64,000 nucleotides of DNA from SABY01 sp964523795 (GCA_964523795.1 CAZGAO010000012.1:13715-77714), one strand, 5' to 3'. Positions 6,692-14,959 are shown, counted from the first letter of the stretch. The notes: generated by a model not told the origin, from the sequence alone. A program made the numbers and translations.

Positions 6692-8764
6692 ATGAACAGG
6701 ATCTGGGATTTCTTCCGACAAAACTATTCGTATTTCTACAAGGGCTTTCTCTTTTTGGCCAGCCTTGCAATTCTGGTTTCCTTCTTCCCCAAGGAAGCCA
6801 CCTTTAAGTACGAGTTTAACAAGGGTCGCCCCTGGCCTCACGAAGACCTGATTGCTCCCTTCGACTTCCCCATATTGAAAGCTCCCGAGGAAGTTGAAAA
6901 AGAGCGGCGCGATGTGATCGATGACCACGAGCTTTATTTTGATTTTAACATTGCGCTGAACGAAACCATAAGGGACGATTTTAAGAAAAACTTTGAAGCC
7001 TACTGGACGGCAAAGTACGGCGTAGTTCCCGAAAATGACCTGCTTAAGCAAGTTACCCTGGATCGTGGTTTAAAAATCCTGGACGAAATTCTCGCGCGTG
7101 GCATCCTGCAATCGATCCCCGAAACCGAAAACCGGCCGCCGGGTTACAAAGTTACCCTCATCGTTCAGCGCGTGGGCGAGCGTGTACACTTGTCCAACTT
7201 ATTTAATATCCACACCGCCTTCGACAAGCTCAACGAAATGCTCGACAAATCGCCCCAGGCCGACACCGAGGTTTTGAGGCAAATGCTGGAAGAAGCGCTG
7301 ACCCCGAATATTTTTTACAACAAAAAAGTTACGCAAAGTGAACTGGAAAAATATCTGAATCGAATATCCGCAACGCGGGGCATGGTGCAGCAGGGCGAAC
7401 GCATTATCCTGCAAGGCGAGCTGATAAATAAAACAAAGTACCAGATACTGGAATCGCTGCGCACCGAATACGAAGCACGGCTGGGCATCGACTCGGAGTA
7501 CTACCTCATTCTGGCCGGGCAAATTCTGCTGGTAGCCATTTCGCTTATGGTGCTGGTTTTCTTCCTTTATTTTTTCAGGCGCGACATTTTGGAGGACAAC
7601 AAAAAAGTAATCCTCATCCTGCTGGTCATCATTTTGATGGTTTTTATCACCAGCATCGCGCTCAAATTTAACGAGCAATACATTTATGCCGTGCCCCTGT
7701 GTATCGCGCCCATCCTTATCCGCGTATTCTTCGACACCCGATTATCGCTCTACTCCTATCTTATCACCATCATCCTTATCGGCTTTTTGGTGCCCAACAG
7801 TTTCCAGTTTTTGTTTATGGAACTGATAACCGGGATCATCACCATTTTCAGCATCGTAAATTTACAAAAACGGTCGCAGTTTCTGTTTACCTCCCTCGTG
7901 GTTTTTATCTCCTACTCGGCCATTTACACCGGGCTTAACCTTATCCAGGAGGGCAACTTCAGCACAGTGCGCCCGCTCGACTTTGCCATGTTTGGCGGCT
8001 CGGCCTTGTTGATCTTGTTTTCGTACCCGCTGATTTATTTGTTCGAGAAAATTTTTGGCCTGGTTACCGATGTTACCATGCTCGAGCTTTCTGACACCAA
8101 CAGCTCGCTGTTACGCGAACTCTCGATGCGGGCACCGGGAACTTTTCAACACTCGCTGCAGGTGGCCAACCTTGCCGAGGAATCTATTTACGAAATTGGC
8201 GGCGATGCGCTGCTTACCCGTACCGGCGCGTTGTATCACGATATTGGCAAGATGGATAACCCGATGTATTTTATCGAAAACCAGGTAACGGGCGTAAATC
8301 CCCACGATGAACTGACCCCCGAAGAAAGCGCCCGCATCATTATCGGGCACGTAATCAAGGGCATCGAAAAAGCAAAGCAGGCCAAGCTGCCCGATCAAAT
8401 CATCGACTTTATCCGCACGCATCATGGCAATAGCAAGGTGGGATATTTCTTTGCCATGGAAAAACAGGAAAACCCAGGCGAAGCAGTGGACGACAGCCTT
8501 TACACCTATCCCGGCCCCATTCCATACAGCAAGGAAACTTCGGTGGTGATGATGGCCGATTCGGTGGAAGCCGCCTCGCGAAGTCTGAAAATCATCAACG
8601 AAGAAACCATCAACAATTTGGTGGAAGGCATTATTAACCATCAGGTGGATAGCGGGCAGTTTACCAATTCAAACATTACTTTGCGTGATATTAATAAGAT
8701 TAAAAAAATCCTGAAAAAGAAACTCATGAATATCTATCATATCAGGATTGAATACCCGAAGTAA
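6692..8764 (+). CDS. 7TM-HD family phosphodiesterase (PgpH-like cyclic-di-AMP phosphodiesterase)
   Basis: The 690-residue membrane protein has one N-terminal membrane segment (about residues 14-30), a large extracytoplasmic region (7TMR-HDED domain, about 50-270), then a set of seven membrane helices (about 275-460) and a cytoplasmic HD domain. The HD domain holds HSLQVANLAE, YHDIGKM (His516-Asp517) and THHGNSKV, the metal ligands of HDIG phosphodiesterases. PgpH-type members hydrolyse cyclic-di-AMP; in Bacteroidetes the substrate is assumed, not shown here. I prefer the ATG at 6692 over the TTG at 6683 because it follows the promoter element and a plausible leader. It sits between two TA modules but is a normal chromosomal gene. 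Confidence 0.9.
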   Translation: MNRIWDFFRQNYSYFYKGFLFLASLAILVSFFPKEATFKYEFNKGRPWPHEDLIAPFDFPILKAPEEVEKERRDVIDDHELYFDFNIALNETIRDDFKKNFEAYWTAKYGVVPENDLLKQVTLDRGLKILDEILARGILQSIPETENRPPGYKVTLIVQRVGERVHLSNLFNIHTAFDKLNEMLDKSPQADTEVLRQMLEEALTPNIFYNKKVTQSELEKYLNRISATRGMVQQGERIILQGELINKTKYQILESLRTEYEARLGIDSEYYLILAGQILLVAISLMVLVFFLYFFRRDILEDNKKVILILLVIILMVFITSIALKFNEQYIYAVPLCIAPILIRVFFDTRLSLYSYLITIILIGFLVPNSFQFLFMELITGIITIFSIVNLQKRSQFLFTSLVVFISYSAIYTGLNLIQEGNFSTVRPLDFAMFGGSALLILFSYPLIYLFEKIFGLVTDVTMLELSDTNSSLLRELSMRAPGTFQHSLQVANLAEESIYEIGGDALLTRTGALYHDIGKMDNPMYFIENQVTGVNPHDELTPEESARIIIGHVIKGIEKAKQAKLPDQIIDFIRTHHGNSKVGYFFAMEKQENPGEAVDDSLYTYPGPIPYSKETSVVMMADSVEAASRSLKIINEETINNLVEGIINHQVDSGQFTNSNITLRDINKIKKILKKKLMNIYHIRIEYPK

Positions 8765-8784
8765 TTGTTTGATTAGAGAAATTC

Positions 8785-8792
8785 TATTTTTG
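8785..8792 (+). promoter_or_regulatory. -7 promoter element (TATTTTTG) of the VapC-type TA operon
   Basis: Perfect TAnnTTTG 24 bp before the ATG at 8817. A TTTG at 8768-8771 and a TTG at 8765-8767 are possible -33 partners. Confidence 0.6.
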
Positions 8793-8816
8793 TATCTTAA
8801 TTAAAAGTAAAACACC

Positions 8817-9053
8817 ATGAATTCTGAAACACAAATCATAAGCGGATATTGGGGATTATTAAATAATCTGAATCCTAAATTAAAACTAAAATTGATTGAG
8901 AAATTATCACAATCAGTTAGTGATGATTTTGTTTTAAAAAGAGACCGATTTGAAGAATCTTTTGGAGCCTGGATTGATGATCGTGATTCAGAAGAAATAA
9001 TACACGAAATTAGAGAAAGTCGGGTTTTTAATCGTCAAATTGAAGCGTTTTGA
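8817..9053 (+). CDS. Antitoxin of a VapBC-like pair
   Basis: A 78-residue protein with LKLKLIEKLSQSVSDDF near residues 20-36 and an acidic, charged C-terminal half (DDRDSEEIIHEIRESRVFN). It resembles small Bacteroidetes antitoxins that precede PIN-domain toxins. No classical AbrB or ribbon-helix-helix signature is obvious. The stop codon overlaps the TTG start of the next gene, so translation is coupled. Confidence 0.75.
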   Translation: MNSETQIISGYWGLLNNLNPKLKLKLIEKLSQSVSDDFVLKRDRFEESFGAWIDDRDSEEIIHEIRESRVFNRQIEAF

Positions 9054-9451
9054 AAAAATATTTATTTGATACCGATATTTGTATCTACTATATTCAGGGG
9101 AAATTTTCGCTAAAAGAAAAATTCCGAATTGTTAATAAGGAAAACAGATTCATTTCTGAAATTACCTTGGCTGAATTGAAATTTGGAGTTCAAAACAGTC
9201 AATCCAAGAAGAACAATAAAGCAACACTTGATAACTTTCTTACTGGAATCCAAATACTACCAATTATCAATTCACTTGATATATATGCCGAAGAAAAAGC
9301 AAGATTAAGAAAGCAAGGGAAAACTATTGATGATTTTGATTTACTGATAGGTACATCGGCTATTGCAAATGACATGATTTTAGTTACAAATAATGAAGCA
9401 CATTTTCAGCGGATTACAAACATCACTATTGAGAATTGGACTAAAGCATAA
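9050..9451 (+). CDS. PIN-domain ribonuclease toxin (VapC type)
   Basis: The 133-residue protein shows the PIN landmarks: FDTDICIYYI at residues 6-15 (first acidic ligand), ITLAELKFG with its Glu near residue 43, DDFDLLIGTSAIA near 95-107, and LVTNNEAHFQRI at the end. These acidic residues coordinate Mg2+ for single-strand RNA cleavage; VapC enzymes typically cut tRNA or rRNA. Translation seems to start at TTG (9050), overlapping the antitoxin stop. It is followed 10 bp later by a copy of the TTAGTG MITE-like repeat. Confidence 0.88.
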   Translation: MKKYLFDTDICIYYIQGKFSLKEKFRIVNKENRFISEITLAELKFGVQNSQSKKNNKATLDNFLTGIQILPIINSLDIYAEEKARLRKQGKTIDDFDLLIGTSAIANDMILVTNNEAHFQRITNITIENWTKA

Positions 9452-9461
9452 GAGGTTCAAA

Positions 9462-9595
9462 TAGTGCTTGTCTTAAGGTAATAGTTAGAAAAATATAGGT
9501 TCCAGATGTTGGTGATATTCAGCATAATCTAAAACCTCCGATTCCCGCACGTGCAGGCTCAGTCTTAAATCGAAAACCAAAATCTCATCGATCAT
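9462..9595 (+). mobile_element. MITE-like repeat, copy A (right end degenerate)
   Basis: Starts TAGTGCTTGTCTTAAGGTA and contains the family core AGATGTTGGTGATATTCAGC. The left end begins 10 bp after the VapC stop codon. The right terminal repeat is lost; similarity fades after the CTTAAATCG word near 9590. Compare 15420-15631, 22116-22421 and 51949-52106. The rest of 9452-9735 holds only a palindrome and no supportable gene. Confidence 0.7.
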
Positions 9596-9678
9596 ATCAA
9601 TAGAATTGGTCTGGTATTTTATGAAAACAAAAAACCGGATCAAGTAAGCGAAGGATGAAAACAGAAGCATTAACATAC

Positions 9679-9699
9679 AGACGCTCAAATTGAGCGTCT
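9679..9699. repeat. Palindromic repeat AGACGCTCAA-A-TTGAGCGTCT
   Basis: Perfect 10-bp arms around one central base. It shares its AGACGC/GCGTCT ends with palindromes at 59116-59132 (ACGCGC arms) and, more loosely, 61422-61441. It is probably a small dispersed palindromic element. Confidence 0.7.
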
Positions 9700-9735
9700 C
9701 TGATTGCATCGCTAATTTGAATGTCGCCAAGAAAA

Positions 9736-10395
9736 TCAATCACCGCTATATTCCAATCCCTTCAGCACCTGCCCGGTTTCGGACCCCATATTGAAAAGCA
9801 AATCGAGAATACTAAGCCCGGGGATAAAGCCATGCTTTTCGGCAAAGACCTGATAATATGGTTCGAAAGCAAATTGTGCCATCGGCAGCTTGGGCGAAAT
9901 CGAATAACGGAAATCATGCACACCTTGCGGATGCTTTTCAAACGCTGTGGTAAAACTGAGGGCTTTTTCTATTCCCATCAAAGCCAACACTTCCTGGATA
10001 ATTGCTAAATTAAAATCGAAAAGATTATTGAACTTACGCTCATAAAAAGGCGCAACTTCATCGGCGTAATACAAAAAGAACGGCGAATTGGCATAAGCCG
10101 TCCGCAGTGCCCGCCAGTGCAAAACCTGCCACTTGCTTTGTGTTGAAATTTCGATTGCATCGATGCGGGTATGATTGCCGTTAATTTTTTCCACCGGAAT
10201 AGTAAGCGCAAGTTTGCCATTGGCGGTGTATATTTCGCAACGATTTCGGTAGGACTGCTTGAGGTAGGTTTCGTGCTTTTCGATGATTACCGCCGGGGCT
10301 GCGGCTATCAGCGCAAAATAATGCAGGGGTGGCATGTAGGCTGTCGAAAGTAAAACCGGTTTATCGAGGTGTGTGTAGCGGCGAAACGTTGGCAT
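9736..10395 (-). CDS. WbqC-like family protein
   Basis: A 219-residue protein beginning near PVLLSTAYMPPLHYFALI and containing YLKQSYRNRCEI (residues 45-56), LTIPVEK and HWRALRTAYANSPFF (about 93-107), all typical of the WbqC family (PF08889). In Gram-negative bacteria the family is linked to surface polysaccharide or glycan biosynthesis; the reaction is not established. The ATG (10393-10395) overlaps the stop of the upstream nuclease gene in a TAATG, so it is now coupled to the restriction-modification operon, probably by chance of insertion. Confidence 0.85.
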   Translation of the reverse strand: MPTFRRYTHLDKPVLLSTAYMPPLHYFALIAAAPAVIIEKHETYLKQSYRNRCEIYTANGKLALTIPVEKINGNHTRIDAIEISTQSKWQVLHWRALRTAYANSPFFLYYADEVAPFYERKFNNLFDFNLAIIQEVLALMGIEKALSFTTAFEKHPQGVHDFRYSISPKLPMAQFAFEPYYQVFAEKHGFIPGLSILDLLFNMGSETGQVLKGLEYSGD

Positions 10396-10973
10396 TAAGA
10401 TTTCAATATTTTAGCTAATTCTTCAAATGAAGATATTCCGTTTATGTCTTTTGTGTCAATCCAATCAATCACCCCCGCTGGCAAATAATTGATAATACCT
10501 GTTTTAAAATTGTATTGTTCGTTTATTTTTTTCATATCGATAAACCAATCCATTGGTAGTTTCCTGAGTCTTACAATTTCCTGAAAGTCGTTTGAAAGTT
10601 TGTTTGAAGACATTCCCTTCTGGACAAGAAGCAATAATCCTAAATCGATAGTTTTAGCTACTTGTAAATATCCAACTAACTGTGAATAGTCTTTCAAGCT
10701 AAGTTGGTTTAGGTATTTTGCCTCTATCAAAATTAATCTGAATTTTTTGCTTGGGCTACAAATCGCAAAAACTATATCAACTTTTAGTTTTGGAATATAT
10801 GTGCCCTGGTCTTTAATTACTATTCCCGATAGGTTTTCTAAATCAGAAACTATAAAGTCCAATCTTTTGTTACAAGAGTAATAAACATTGTAATTATCTC
10901 CAAGATACGTGTTCAGGTATTGGGTGAATTTTATTGAAAATTCTTCATAATAGCTTATTTCATTCTTTATCAC
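10395..10973 (-). CDS. PD-(D/E)XK nuclease-like protein, presumed cleavage subunit of the adjacent R-M system
   Basis: The 192-residue protein shows a PD-(D/E)XK pattern: Asp66 in KVDIVFA, then Glu84-Ala-Lys86 in LILIEAKYL, followed by a helix with DYSQLVGYLQVA and a strand LGLLLLVQKG. The N-terminal 60 residues are a helical lead-in. It overlaps the LAGLIDADG-like gene by 4 bp (ATGA) and is third in a run that begins with a C5 methyltransferase, so it is the best candidate for the DNA-cutting component. It has no visible DNA-recognition domain of its own. The base composition is AT-rich like the rest of this operon and unlike the WbqC gene downstream. Nuclease role is inferred from motifs. 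Confidence 0.7.
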   Translation of the reverse strand: MIKNEISYYEEFSIKFTQYLNTYLGDNYNVYYSCNKRLDFIVSDLENLSGIVIKDQGTYIPKLKVDIVFAICSPSKKFRLILIEAKYLNQLSLKDYSQLVGYLQVAKTIDLGLLLLVQKGMSSNKLSNDFQEIVRLRKLPMDWFIDMKKINEQYNFKTGIINYLPAGVIDWIDTKDINGISSFEELAKILKS

Positions 10974-12295
10974 GGTATCAATTTTACAGTTAAATTTTCT
11001 ACTTTTATTTTAGTCTTAATAAGCTGTTGATTTAATGTATTGCTTACTGATGAGCAAATAAATGCTCTATCATTTATTGGGTTAATTATAAGTAAGGGGC
11101 TATCAAAAGTGTCTCCAATAGTTTTTATAGTCAACACCTTGTTAGTATGCACATTGATTATTGTTTCCATAGTGCCAACATGCCTTTTGCCGTTTAGGGT
11201 TTCAGCAAAAAGATAAGCAATGCCTTGGTCAATACCTGCAAAACCTTCAAATTCTTTACTTTCTAATAGTATTGAAACTTTTGATTTATGGGTTGATAGC
11301 TCCAGTTCTGGGAAATACTCTGCTTGAATAGCTATTAATTTGTTAAGAAGTTCTTTTTTGGTTCCCTTTGATAATCTGGGAAAGAAGTTGATGTATTGAT
11401 TTTTGTTTTTTACTAATTTTTTGATTTCATCGATTGGTGCATGAGGACAGCCTAAAACAGCACAAAAATGGTGATAATGAAAAAATATTTTGCTTCTAAC
11501 CTCCATTGGTAATTCTTCTGAATCTTGGTCTGAATGAACTGAAACAGGACTTGGTGTCCTTAGTTTTCGTAGATGACAAGGTATTTGTTCTTCTTTCTTT
11601 TGGTGTTGTTCAATGTTTGCAACATCAACAGACTTTGCTTGCAGAGCAAATGAATATTGTGTAAGAAATGACCGCACTAAAAACCGTATCTTAAATCCTT
11701 TTTTCCATCCTCGGTAGTCAGGGTCAGAAGCTGAATGTTGGTTAGGGTGATTGTATAAAATTTGGTCTGTTGTCGAACCCAAATCAGTTAGCCAAGAACA
11801 CAATTGCACAACAAATTTAAAATTTCTTGTGCTTCCCGGAATTTCCACAGAAACAACTGGTGCGTCATCTGTAAATCTTCGATGAGATAAAGTTAAACTT
11901 GCCCTGGCATCAAAAATACCTGAAAGAAAACTCGCAGTATTGATGCCTGACATTTTTAATTTTGCCGTTGATAAATCAACAGTTGATAACAAAAATCCAC
12001 CAATTGGCAATCCCAAATATTCTAAGTCGCTCTTGAGACATGAAATATCCGAACTTTCAATCGGCATAATCAACCACTTACCATTTCCAATCTCGTAGGT
12101 GACATTAAAATTATAGCATGAATTGAAATATTGACAAATCTTAGTAAGGATATCAGTTGCGATGATATTCATTCGCCTGGGTTCCATTCCCCATTTTTTA
12201 AAAGGAAGGTCAATTACAAAAGTGTGTTTATCTATTTTTCCACTTCCTACTAACAGCCCAAGAATATATGCTTTAATATGATTAACCTTCTCCAT
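10970..12295 (-). CDS. Protein with two degenerate LAGLIDADG-like motifs, possible DNA-recognition subunit of the R-M system
   Basis: The 441-residue protein has YILGLLVGSGKI at residues 10-21 and ASFLSGIFDARASLT at 121-135. Both line up with the LAGLIDADG helix of homing endonucleases and WhiA-like proteins, about 110 residues apart as in a single-chain pseudodimer. The catalytic acidic position of each motif is replaced: Ser18 in the first and Arg131 in the second. The fold may therefore bind DNA without cutting. Residues 240-441 are not recognised; they include a cysteine/histidine-rich stretch (HYHHFCAVLGCPH, about residue 276). It overlaps the methyltransferase gene by 14 bp and the nuclease gene by 4 bp. 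A site-recognition role is inference. Confidence 0.65.
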   Translation of the reverse strand: MEKVNHIKAYILGLLVGSGKIDKHTFVIDLPFKKWGMEPRRMNIIATDILTKICQYFNSCYNFNVTYEIGNGKWLIMPIESSDISCLKSDLEYLGLPIGGFLLSTVDLSTAKLKMSGINTASFLSGIFDARASLTLSHRRFTDDAPVVSVEIPGSTRNFKFVVQLCSWLTDLGSTTDQILYNHPNQHSASDPDYRGWKKGFKIRFLVRSFLTQYSFALQAKSVDVANIEQHQKKEEQIPCHLRKLRTPSPVSVHSDQDSEELPMEVRSKIFFHYHHFCAVLGCPHAPIDEIKKLVKNKNQYINFFPRLSKGTKKELLNKLIAIQAEYFPELELSTHKSKVSILLESKEFEGFAGIDQGIAYLFAETLNGKRHVGTMETIINVHTNKVLTIKTIGDTFDSPLLIINPINDRAFICSSVSNTLNQQLIKTKIKVENLTVKLIP

Positions 12296-13574
12296 TTTCT
12301 AAATGTTTTTCTAAGGCTTTGGCAAGAACCCAGGCAAACACAGGTGGAACCGCATTACCAATAACTTTGTAAGCATTCGCAATAGTTTTATAGGGGAATT
12401 GAAAGTTATCAGGAAACGATTGTATCCTTGCGATTTCTCTGATTGTAAACCTTCTATTTTCAAAAGGATGAGTAATACCACAATTTTCTGGCTGTGCCGA
12501 AGCTGTGATTGTGCCATTTATTTCACCTAAGGCAAATCTTCGATAGAAATTAGGTGCGCGATATTTTTTTGGATTATCCCAAATCTTTCTAAACCGCTCA
12601 GACATATCTTCAGGGTTCATACTTTTCCAGGATTTACCTTTTGAAATTGTATTGCTGATTTTATTACGAGGAATTTTCTTTTTGAACTTTGATAATGATT
12701 CTTCTCCGTCTTCACAAGGACCGATTTTATCAACCATATATTGTCCTCCTGGTGAATATTTCCAGTAATCATTTGCTTGTGGTGCATTTTTGGGAATATC
12801 ACACAGCGCAGAGCCAAGGTATAAGTCGTAAGGATTATCAGTTTCATTTGGTAAATTATATTCAGCCACGATTTGTTCCAACAAGCTGAAATCAAAGTAC
12901 TCAAAATCTTTTCTAAATCCGATAATTATTAGTCGTTGGCGATTAGATGGTACTCCATAATTACTTGTTTTCAATAGTTTGTAACAAGTTTTAAACCCCA
13001 ATTTTTCAGTTCTCTTTACAATTTCATCAGGAACGCTTGTGCCATCATCCATTTTTGAAGACATTATTCCTTTTACATTCTCAAAAACAAATCCGATAGG
13101 CTTATTTTTTCTTTGCAAACCAACCTTGAGTAATCTTTCACATTCTTCAAATAGGTTTCCCCTTTCATCATTAATTCCTTTTCTTAATCCTGCATTAGAA
13201 AACGGCTGACAAGGAAATCCGGCAAGTAAAAAATCAAAATCAGGAATGCTTTCAAAATCTACATCTTTAATATCTTTTTTGTGTAATTCGTGATTGTTAA
13301 AAAATGATTTATTGGCATTGTAAACATATTCGGCAGCAGGGTCAATGTCGTTAGAGTACTCAATTTCGAATTTTGTTTTCTCGAAATATCTATCCCGAAA
13401 ATCAAAATTTCCCGAAAAACCTAAATCCAATCCTCCGCAACCACTAAAAAGTGATACGATTTTAAATGGCTTGGTCTGGATTTGTGAAACCTTAAATTTA
13501 TTGATTTTAAAGTCAATAAACATTTGTGGTTCTTCGACAGCCGAAATTGTTTCTAAATCTGTTTGATTGTACAT
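12282..13574 (-). CDS. DNA (cytosine-5) methyltransferase
   Basis: The 430-residue protein has the C5-MTase motifs in canonical order: motif I SLFSGCGGLDLGF (41-53), motif IV GFPCQPFS with catalytic Cys122, motif VI ENV (165-167), motif VIII QRLIIIGF (about residue 214), a variable target-recognition region (about 240-370), and motifs IX-X with QSFPDNF and IGNAVPP near the C-terminus. All catalytic residues are present. It leads an operon of three overlapping genes on the minus strand and would protect the host from the partner nuclease. Target specificity is unknown. A promoter element lies 140 bp upstream. Confidence 0.95.
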   Translation of the reverse strand: MYNQTDLETISAVEEPQMFIDFKINKFKVSQIQTKPFKIVSLFSGCGGLDLGFSGNFDFRDRYFEKTKFEIEYSNDIDPAAEYVYNANKSFFNNHELHKKDIKDVDFESIPDFDFLLAGFPCQPFSNAGLRKGINDERGNLFEECERLLKVGLQRKNKPIGFVFENVKGIMSSKMDDGTSVPDEIVKRTEKLGFKTCYKLLKTSNYGVPSNRQRLIIIGFRKDFEYFDFSLLEQIVAEYNLPNETDNPYDLYLGSALCDIPKNAPQANDYWKYSPGGQYMVDKIGPCEDGEESLSKFKKKIPRNKISNTISKGKSWKSMNPEDMSERFRKIWDNPKKYRAPNFYRRFALGEINGTITASAQPENCGITHPFENRRFTIREIARIQSFPDNFQFPYKTIANAYKVIGNAVPPVFAWVLAKALEKHLENGEG

Positions 13575-13641
13575 AATGTTTAAAACTTTAAAATTAATTG
13601 TTTTGTATTTTTGAGCTTATTGTATTTTACTTTTCCCACAG

Positions 13642-13703
13642 CAAGATTGAGTACATTGTCATTGCATTTGTATTGAAAGAGTGTCTTTGCAATTTCAATC
13701 TTG
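13642..13703. promoter_or_regulatory. Inverted repeat in the leader of the R-M operon
   Basis: CAAGATTGA (13642-13650) and TCAATCTTG (13695-13703) form 9-bp perfect arms separated by 44 bp. They lie between the likely transcription start (about 13707) and the methyltransferase ATG (13574). The site could be bound by a regulator or by the methyltransferase itself, as some C5 enzymes repress their own operon. No controller protein gene is present. Confidence 0.4.
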
Positions 13704-13713
13704 ACGATTTTGA

Positions 13714-13742
13714 CAAAAATACAAAACTATTATAAAAACAAA
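13714..13742 (-). promoter_or_regulatory. Promoter of the C5-methyltransferase operon
   Basis: On the minus strand TTTG (13739-13742), a 17-bp spacer, and TATTTTTG (13714-13721) fit the Bacteroidetes -33/-7 pattern. The leader would be about 130 nt. Confidence 0.55.
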
Positions 13743-13774
13743 AATGGTGTAACAAAATTTTGCCACACCATTTT
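13741..13774 (-). terminator. Rho-independent terminator after the thioredoxin genes
   Basis: Stem AAAATGGTGT / ACACCATTTT followed on the minus strand by TTTTGTTTTT. It lies 35 bp after the thioredoxin stop and separates it from the R-M operon promoter. Confidence 0.7.
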
Positions 13775-13808
13775 CTTTATGAAGATACTTACATGTTCGC
13801 TTGAAGGA

Positions 13809-14183
13809 CTAATTGACTACTTCTTCTTTTTTATTTTTCAGCAGCACATCCTCGATTACCTGCTTTAGGCTTTCTTTGGGCAATGCGCCCTGGGCCATCT
13901 GCGGCTGCTCTTCGCCGGGGCAGAAAAGCAGCGAGGGAATACTGCGGATACCAAAGGCTGCCGAGAGTTCCTGCTGTGCTTCGGTATCAATTTTATAAAT
14001 ATTGATTTTACCCTTGTATTCTTCGGCCAGTTCTTCCAAAATCGGAGCTACCATTTTGCAGGGCTGACACCAATCGGCATAAAAATCGATCAAACAAGGC
14101 AAATCGCCTTCAAATTTCCACTCCTTATTTTCTTCGAAATTAAATACTTTGTTCAGAAATGTTTCTTTTGTTAAATGTTCCAT
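13809..14183 (-). CDS. Thioredoxin-family protein, cytoplasmic
   Basis: A 124-residue thioredoxin fold with the redox motif ADWCQPCKMVAP at about residues 36-47, the cis-proline phrase IRSIPSLLF at about 85, and no signal peptide. WCQPC differs from the standard WCGPC, which tunes redox potential. The first 25 residues extend beyond a minimal thioredoxin. It lies 36 bp downstream of a second, lipoprotein thioredoxin with a near-identical core, so the two form a cytoplasm/periplasm pair likely derived by duplication and probably co-transcribed. Confidence 0.9.
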   Translation of the reverse strand: MEHLTKETFLNKVFNFEENKEWKFEGDLPCLIDFYADWCQPCKMVAPILEELAEEYKGKINIYKIDTEAQQELSAAFGIRSIPSLLFCPGEEQPQMAQGALPKESLKQVIEDVLLKNKKEEVVN

Positions 14184-14219
14184 TGTAAAATTTCAGTTTT
14201 ACTGTTTATAAAAAATAAT

Positions 14220-14729
14220 TTATTTGCTTAATAATACTTCGTTTATAATCCGCTCGAAGGCCGCTTTATCCTTGTAACCCTTGTCAAGCTGGGGTTGTCC
14301 GCTAACTGGGATGTAAAGAAAAGTAGGGATGCTTTGCACCTGAAAAACAGCGGCAAGTTCCTTTTCGTCTTCGGTATCAATTTTATACACCTTCACTTTG
14401 CCGGCATAGTCTTTCGAAATTTCTTCCAAAATGGGAGCTACCATTTTGCAAGGCTTACACCAATCGGCGTAAAAGTCGATGATGGCTGGTTCGCTGCCCT
14501 CGTAAACCCATTCCTGCGGGTTGGCCTCATAGTCCCAGATTTTCTCTTTAAAAGTGGCCACAGTCAGGTACTCGGGCTTGGTGGTTTCGCTATCAGCATT
14601 GCCACCGGTATTTTCGACTACTGGTGTATCCGTGCCATTTTTAGGATTTTCGCTATTTGCATTCGAGCAGGCCACCGCCGTTACCGAAACAAAGAATCCT
14701 GCTATTATTACCATCAATACTCTATTCAT
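14220..14729 (-). CDS. Thioredoxin-like lipoprotein (periplasm-facing)
   Basis: The 169-residue protein begins with a lipoprotein signal peptide; the lipobox is TAVAC with the lipidated Cys at residue 21. A low-complexity linker (SNANSENPKNGTDTP...) leads to a thioredoxin domain with ADWCKPCKMVAP at about residues 93-104 and VQSIPTFLY. It should reduce or exchange disulfides in envelope proteins while anchored to a membrane. It is followed by the cytoplasmic thioredoxin gene, with the same KMVAPILEE core, in one likely operon. Confidence 0.9.
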   Translation of the reverse strand: MNRVLMVIIAGFFVSVTAVACSNANSENPKNGTDTPVVENTGGNADSETTKPEYLTVATFKEKIWDYEANPQEWVYEGSEPAIIDFYADWCKPCKMVAPILEEISKDYAGKVKVYKIDTEDEKELAAVFQVQSIPTFLYIPVSGQPQLDKGYKDKAAFERIINEVLLSK

Positions 14730-14772
14730 AATATTTAATTTTTATCAGTGTTTGTTTAGATTAAATTCGCTG

Positions 14773-14780
14773 CAAAAGTA
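14773..14780 (-). promoter_or_regulatory. -7 promoter element (TACTTTTG) of the thioredoxin pair
   Basis: Perfect TAnnTTTG on the minus strand, 43 bp before the lipoprotein thioredoxin start at 14729. Confidence 0.6.
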
Positions 14781-14822
14781 CATAAAAAACTTTAATTAAA
14801 TCGTTTTAGTATCACTTTTAAC

Positions 14823-14830
14823 TATTTTTG
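14823..14830 (+). promoter_or_regulatory. -7 promoter element (TATTTTTG), plus strand
   Basis: Perfect TAnnTTTG pointing toward the zinc-ribbon gene at 14960, which would have a leader of about 120 nt. The leader contains a GCCGCTAAGATTCCAAGGCAC-like short repeat common in intergenic DNA. Confidence 0.45.
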
Positions 14831-14959
14831 CAAAAATGCTTTTAAAGCAAAGATTAGCCGCTAAGATTCCAAGGCACTAAGAAACACGAAGGATTGTTAA
14901 GGGGTAGAAAGGTATTTTTTGCAATATTTTGAAAGGTATAAACACACACAAATTAAATA

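Noticed and set aside
9485..9739. 84-residue minus-strand coding frame
   Set aside because: It crosses MITE copy A and palindrome P1 (9679-9699), has no family resemblance, and overlaps the end of the WbqC gene.
10970..12295. Mobile homing endonuclease inserted in or beside the C5 methyltransferase
   Set aside because: The methyltransferase motifs are contiguous with no intein splice residues or intron signs, both catalytic acids of the LAGLIDADG motifs are missing, and the gene overlaps its neighbours as an operon member would.
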